NCBI RefSeq assembly: GCF_014596525.1
Contig: NZ_MSJP01000008.1
Location: forward strand, 62,001-126,000
DNA: 64,000 nt
From: Streptomyces sp. CBMA291
Lineage (GTDB): Bacteria > Actinomycetota > Actinomycetes > Streptomycetales > Streptomycetaceae
Reading direction: 5' to 3'
Translations under genes and position numbers: made by a program
The notes under the pieces: model-generated
Told to the model about the DNA's origin: nothing
The model's input: the letters and a program-made list of their open reading frames with translations, nothing else
Database searches by the model: none
In this document: positions 60,370-64,000 of the stretch, in pieces
How positions within the stretch are numbered: the first letter of the stretch is position 1
Layout: every line of letters begins with the position of its first letter

Positions 60370-61559
60370 CAGACGATGCCGAGGCCGAGCATGCGGATGG
60401 CGTTGCCGCGCATGAGCTTGTAGACGGTCTCGTCGTCGAGCCCCCGGACGTGGTCGAGGGCGACCTGCCGGGTGTGCGGGAAGGTCGAGTCGACGTGCGG
60501 GTAGTCGGTCTCGAAGGTGGCGTTGTCGCGGCCGACGGCGTCGAGCGAGGCGATGCCGTGCTTGTCGCGGAAGAAGCAGCAGAAGATCTGCCGGTAGTAG
60601 TACGTGGAGGGGGGCTCGGGGACGGTGTCGCGGACGCCGCCCCAGGCGCGGTGCTCCGCCCAGACGTCGTCGGCGCGTTCGAGGGCGTACGGGATCCAGC
60701 CCATCTGGCCTTCGCTGTAGGCGAGGGTGAGGCGGGGGAAGCGGACGAGGACGCCGCTGAAGAGGAAGTCCATCATCGAGGCCATGGCGTTGTTGAAGCT
60801 GAGGGACGCCTGGACGGCGGGCGGGGCGTCGGGGGAGGCGGCGGGCATCTGGCTGCTGGAGCCGATGTGCATGTTGACGACGGTGCCGGTCTCCTGGCAG
60901 ACGGCGAAGAAGGGGTCCCAGTAGCCGGTGTGGATCGAGGGCAGTCCGAGGTGGGTGGGGATCTCGGAGAAGGTGACGGCCCTGACGCCCCGGGCGGCGT
61001 TGCGGCGGACCTCGGCGACGGCGAGGCGGATGTCCCAGAGCGGGATGACGCAGAGCGGGATGAGCCGGCCGCCGCTGTCGCCGCACCACTCCTCGACCAT
61101 CCAGTCGTTGTAGGCGCGGACGCAGGCGAGGGCGACCTCCTTGTCATGGGCCTCGGCGAAGGTCTGGCCGCAGAAGCGGGGGAAGGTGGGGAAGCAGAGG
61201 GAGGCCTCGACGTGGTTGAGGTCCATGTCCTTGAGGCGTTCGGCGGGGTCCCAGCAGCCGGGGCGCATCTCGGCGCGGGTGATGCCCTCCAGGGTCATGT
61301 CGTCGCGGTCGAAGCCGACGGCGGCGATGTTCCGCTTGTACGGGAACCTCAGGTCCTCGTAGATCCACCAGTCGGCGGGGGGCCCTTCGGGGTCCATGGT
61401 GATCCGGTACTTGCCGCCGACGTAGGCCAGCTCGCCGATTCCGGCGGTGAGCGGCCGGGGTCCCCGGTCGCGGTACTTCGCGGGCAGCCAGGTCTCGAAG
61501 AGGTGGGCGGGTTCGATCACGTGGTCGTCGACGCTGATGATGCGGGGCAGGTCCGTCAC
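60369..61559 (-). CDS. Amidohydrolase_2-family protein
   Basis: A 396-residue TIM-barrel amidohydrolase/decarboxylase (ACMSD-like family): ISVDDHVIEPAHLFETWLPAKYRDRGPR at the start, HIGSSSQMPAASPDAPPAVQASLSFNNAMASMMDFLFSGVLVRFPRLTLAYSEGQMGWIPYALERAD, and ETDYPHVDSTFP near the end, with the conserved Asp and His ligands. Actinobacterial members often sit in steroid, cyclohexane or aromatic acid clusters. First gene of the amidohydrolase/ACAD/ACAD operon, 23 bp from an operator. Confidence 0.87.
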   Translation of the reverse strand: MTDLPRIISVDDHVIEPAHLFETWLPAKYRDRGPRPLTAGIGELAYVGGKYRITMDPEGPPADWWIYEDLRFPYKRNIAAVGFDRDDMTLEGITRAEMRPGCWDPAERLKDMDLNHVEASLCFPTFPRFCGQTFAEAHDKEVALACVRAYNDWMVEEWCGDSGGRLIPLCVIPLWDIRLAVAEVRRNAARGVRAVTFSEIPTHLGLPSIHTGYWDPFFAVCQETGTVVNMHIGSSSQMPAASPDAPPAVQASLSFNNAMASMMDFLFSGVLVRFPRLTLAYSEGQMGWIPYALERADDVWAEHRAWGGVRDTVPEPPSTYYYRQIFCCFFRDKHGIASLDAVGRDNATFETDYPHVDSTFPHTRQVALDHVRGLDDETVYKLMRGNAIRMLGLGIV

Positions 61560-61581
61560 GGCCCCTCCTTTTCCAGGATTT

Positions 61582-61596
61582 CTGATGACCCGTCAG
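61582..61596. promoter_or_regulatory. Operator CTGATG-ACC-CGTCAG (amidohydrolase side)
   Basis: One mismatch from CTGACG-N3-CGTCAG; 23 bp upstream of the amidohydrolase start. Confidence 0.68.
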
Positions 61597-61668
61597 ATCT
61601 CGGCGGCATCAGGCTAGCCCCGCGCCCCTGGACCGACAAGGACCGGACCTCTACGCTCTCCGCACGAT

Positions 61669-61683
61669 CTGACGTGTCGTCAG
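61669..61683. promoter_or_regulatory. Operator CTGACG-TGT-CGTCAG (ligase side)
   Basis: Perfect 6-bp arms; 27 bp upstream of the AMP-ligase start. Confidence 0.72.
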
Positions 61684-61709
61684 CCATTCGGCTACGAGGG
61701 GGTACGGGC

Positions 61710-63236
61710 ATGAACGCCACCGCACACGCCCTGAGCGGTTCCCGCACGCTCTGGGAGCTGGTCGAACGCCGCGCCGCCCTCACCCCCGACCGGCCCGTGC
61801 TCCTCCAGGGCGACCGGGTCCTCACCTTCGGCGGGCTGCGCGACCGGGCCGAGCGGTGCGCCGCCGGGCTGTACGCCATGGGGGTGCGGCCCGGCACGGT
61901 CGTCGCCTGGCAGCTGCCCACCCGGATCGAGACCGCCCTGCTCTCCTTCGCACTCGCCCGCCTCGGCGCCGTACAGAGCCCGGTGCTGCCCTTCTACCGG
62001 GAGAAGGAGACCGGCTTCGCGCTGCGCGCCTCACGGGCCGAGTTCTTCGCCGTCCCCGGCGTCTGGCGCGGCTTCGACCACACCGCCCTGGCCCGGCGGC
62101 TCGGCGCGCGCGGGGTCTTCGAGGCGTACGGGACGCTCCCGGACGGCGATCCGGCGGTGCTGCCCCCGCCGCCCTCCTCCGGGACCGACGTCCGCTGGAT
62201 CTACTGGACCTCCGGCACCACCTCCGACCCCAAGGGCGTCCTGCACACCGACCGGTCCCTGCTCGCCGGCGGCTCCTGCCTCGCCCACGCGCTGCGGCTC
62301 ACCGACGCCGACGTCGGCTCGATGGCCTTCCCTTACGCGCACATCGCCGGGCCCGACTACACGGTGATGCTGCTGCTCTACGGCTTCCCCGCCGTCATGA
62401 TCGAACGGTTCGCGCTGCCCGGGGCGCTCGACGAGTACCGGCGGCACGGCGTGACCGTCGCGGGCGGCTCCACCGCCTTCTACGCGATGTTCCTCGCCGG
62501 ACAGCGCGAGGACCCCGGCACCCCGCTCATCCCCACCCTCCGGCTGCTCGCGGGCGGCGGCGCGCCGAAGCCCCCGGAGATCTACCACGCCGTGCGCGCC
62601 GAGCTGGGCTGCCAGCTCACCCACGGCTACGGGATGACGGAGGTCCCCATGATCACCATGGGCGACCCGGAGGACACCCCGGAGAACCTGGCGACCACCG
62701 AGGGGCGCCCGCCCGCCGGGATGGAGATCCGGATCAGCGGCTCCGGCGAGGTCCTGCTGCGCGGCGAGGCCGTCTGCCGGGGCTATCTCGACCCGGCGCA
62801 GACCGCCGCCGCCTTCGACGAGGACGGCTTCCTCCGCACCGGGGACCTCGGCGGGCTCACCCCGAGCGGCCATCTCGTCCTCACCGGGCGGATCAAGGAC
62901 GTCATCATCCGCAAGGGCGAGAACATCTCCGCCAAGGAGATCGAGGACCTCCTCCACGGGCACCCGGGCGTGGGCGACGCCGCCGTCATCGGCCTGCCGG
63001 ACCCCGAGCGCGGCGAACGGGTCTGCGCCGTGGTCGAACAGCCCCCGGGCGCCGCCCCTCTGGACCTCCCGGCGGTGACCGCCTTCCTGCGGGCGGCCGG
63101 GCTCGCCCCGCACAAGCTGCCGGAGCGCCTTGAGGTGGTGGACGCGCTGCCCCGCAACGAGACCCTGCGGAAGGTCCTCAAGTACCGGCTCAGGGAGCGC
63201 TTCGGCGCCGGACGCCGACCCGCCGGACGGGACTGA
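61710..63236 (+). CDS. AMP-dependent acyl-CoA ligase (FadD/cyclohexanecarboxylate-CoA ligase-like)
   Basis: A 508-residue ANL-superfamily ligase. The P-loop is YWTSGTTSDPKG; the A5 motif is HGYGMTEVPM; A7/A8 are RTGDLGGLTPSGHLVLTGRIKDVIIRKGENI; and the A10 Lys is in NETLRKVLK. The closest general type is the cyclohexanecarboxylate/fatty acid-CoA ligases, so it probably starts the pathway by activating the free acid. Divergent from the amidohydrolase operon across two operators. Its 3' end overlaps the STAS gene by 47 bp. Confidence 0.88.
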   Translation: MNATAHALSGSRTLWELVERRAALTPDRPVLLQGDRVLTFGGLRDRAERCAAGLYAMGVRPGTVVAWQLPTRIETALLSFALARLGAVQSPVLPFYREKETGFALRASRAEFFAVPGVWRGFDHTALARRLGARGVFEAYGTLPDGDPAVLPPPPSSGTDVRWIYWTSGTTSDPKGVLHTDRSLLAGGSCLAHALRLTDADVGSMAFPYAHIAGPDYTVMLLLYGFPAVMIERFALPGALDEYRRHGVTVAGGSTAFYAMFLAGQREDPGTPLIPTLRLLAGGGAPKPPEIYHAVRAELGCQLTHGYGMTEVPMITMGDPEDTPENLATTEGRPPAGMEIRISGSGEVLLRGEAVCRGYLDPAQTAAAFDEDGFLRTGDLGGLTPSGHLVLTGRIKDVIIRKGENISAKEIEDLLHGHPGVGDAAVIGLPDPERGERVCAVVEQPPGAAPLDLPAVTAFLRAAGLAPHKLPERLEVVDALPRNETLRKVLKYRLRERFGAGRRPAGRD

Positions 63237-63678
63237 CGGGCCCGGGACCTGCGGCGGGACCGGGCGCGGGGCCTGCGGCGGGACCGGGTGCGGAGCGGGC
63301 GGCGGGACCGGCCGGCGGCGCGTCGGCCCGGGTCGCCGTGAGGGCCTCGGGCACGCTCGCGTACACCTCGAAGAGGCGGCGGACGCCGAGCGCGGCGAGC
63401 ACCCGGCCGACGTGCTCCTCCCCGTCCTCCGGCAGGATCAGCCGGAGCCGTCCGCCGCAGGAGCGCAGCAGACGGCGGGCCGCGATCAGCACGCCGACCC
63501 CGCTGGAGTCGCAGAACCGCACGGCGGACAGATCGACCACCAGATCGTGGCGGCCGCCCGCGACGGCGTCGTGCACCCGGCGCCGTATCGACGGAGAGGT
63601 GATCAGATCCATCTCCCCGCGCACACGGAGCACCGTCCAGGCGCCGTACTCGTCCTCGTCGACCTCGATCGTCGTCAC
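63190..63678 (-). CDS. STAS-domain anti-sigma factor antagonist
   Basis: A 162-residue protein with a STAS domain at about 10-110: WTVLRVRGEMDLITSPSIRRRVHDAV, VVDLSAVRFCDSSGVGVLIAARR with the phosphorylatable Ser. A Pro/Ala/Gly repeat tail follows. It is divergent from an ECF sigma gene starting at 63878; the pair is a common sigma/anti-anti-sigma arrangement in Streptomyces. It overlaps the convergent ligase gene by 47 bp. Confidence 0.88.
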   Translation of the reverse strand: MTTIEVDEDEYGAWTVLRVRGEMDLITSPSIRRRVHDAVAGGRHDLVVDLSAVRFCDSSGVGVLIAARRLLRSCGGRLRLILPEDGEEHVGRVLAALGVRRLFEVYASVPEALTATRADAPPAGPAARSAPGPAAGPAPGPAAGPGPVSPVRRVGVRRRSAP

Positions 63679-63877
63679 GGACCCCGCTTGCCCCGACGGG
63701 AACGGACGAAACCCCTGAAACGGCGGATGACGCTTTCCTTACCATCCGGGCCCGCGTCAAGGGCGCACTTGCGGCAAACCGACGTGGTCCTCCGGTCAGG
63801 CCACTACTTTGGAAGAAAACGGCGACCGGAGACCGTGTCCGGGGGCCGCCGGGAAGCGGGGAGGGCTGGAGGGCCGG

Positions 63878-64000
63878 ATGGCGACGGAGACACCACTGCG
63901 CTGGGACCGCAGGATGCAGCAGCGCCTGGCCCGCGGCGAGGCCGCGGCGCTCGGCGAGCTGTACGACCGGTTCGCCTCCCTGGTGCACAGCCTCGCCCAC
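63878..64000 (+). CDS. ECF-type RNA polymerase sigma factor, N-terminal part (cut by window edge)
   Basis: The first 41 codons only. WDRRMQQRLARGEAAALGELYDRFASLVHSLAH matches the region 2 start of ECF sigma factors (SigK/RpoE type). Ribosome site GGAGGG upstream of the ATG at 63878. Divergent from the STAS gene. Its target promoters are unknown. Confidence 0.82.
   Translation, partial: MATETPLRWDRRMQQRLARGEAAALGELYDRFASLVHSLAH

Noticed and set aside
31241..63236. Antibiotic biosynthetic gene cluster
   Set aside because: No PKS, NRPS, terpene synthase or tailoring core; the CoA enzymes fit catabolism better.

Overview
The window is high-GC actinobacterial DNA, almost certainly from a Streptomyces chromosome. 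Evidence: strong third-position G/C bias, frequent GTG and TTG starts, 4-bp stop/start overlaps, and several Streptomyces hallmarks (a nuoA promoter with a Rex operator, futalosine-pathway menaquinone genes, DUF397/HTH pairs, lone HATPase anti-sigma-like genes, many secreted FG-GAP proteins). No rRNA, tRNA, CRISPR array, phage or transposase was seen.

Layout. 1-2.1 kb: start of the nuo operon (nuoA, nuoB) on the minus strand with a Rex-type operator, then a secreted NlpC/P60 hydrolase. 2.1-6.3 kb: a translationally coupled MacAB-like operon (lipoprotein, HlyD/peptidoglycan-binding adaptor, ATPase, FtsX-type permease). 6.5-12.0 kb: nine tandem genes for small secreted beta-gamma-crystallin/I36-like proteins, with a repeated upstream palindrome, repeated terminators and a fossil duplication junction built from the 5' ends of both flanking lipoprotein genes. 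12-13.8 kb: lipoprotein and a LuxR-type regulator with two CxxC pairs. 13.8-21.5 kb: menaquinone-related genes (GGR-type reductase, menG, mqnC, mqnA), two small peptidoglycan-binding secreted proteins, a degenerate amidohydrolase-like protein and a lipoprotein esterase. 21.7-26.9 kb: cold-shock protein, DinB protein, the first FG-GAP protein, an anti-sigma-like HATPase and an HTH(DUF5753)/DUF397 pair. 26.9-31.2 kb: second FG-GAP protein, decayed genes, a phosphotransferase and a DUF4240 protein. 31.2-43.5 kb and 53.9-63.2 kb: two blocks of CoA-dependent catabolic genes separated by the third and fourth FG-GAP proteins, a large Ig-like secreted protein, a secreted serine protease, three MFS transporters and a GlxA-type AraC regulator. 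The right edge has a STAS protein and the start of an ECF sigma factor.

How the genes may work together. (i) A near-perfect inverted repeat CTGACG-N3-CGTCAG lies 17-38 bp upstream of seven transcription units in the two catabolic blocks (DoxX/OB-fold/DUF4240; acyl-CoA synthetase/enoyl-CoA hydratase; flavin reductase; SDR/alcohol dehydrogenase; cyclase; amidohydrolase/two acyl-CoA dehydrogenases; AMP-ligase). This suggests one regulon, probably under an unlinked TetR-type repressor, for degrading an alicyclic or aromatic acid through CoA thioesters. (ii) All four FG-GAP loci share CGTACAACC-N16/17-GTC about 70-90 bp before the start codon, which resembles an ECF-sigma promoter. (iii) The nine-gene array has the most unusual local architecture: fixed leader, fixed signal peptide and fixed core, with variation confined to four short surface patches. 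These three are the best candidates for an undescribed system.
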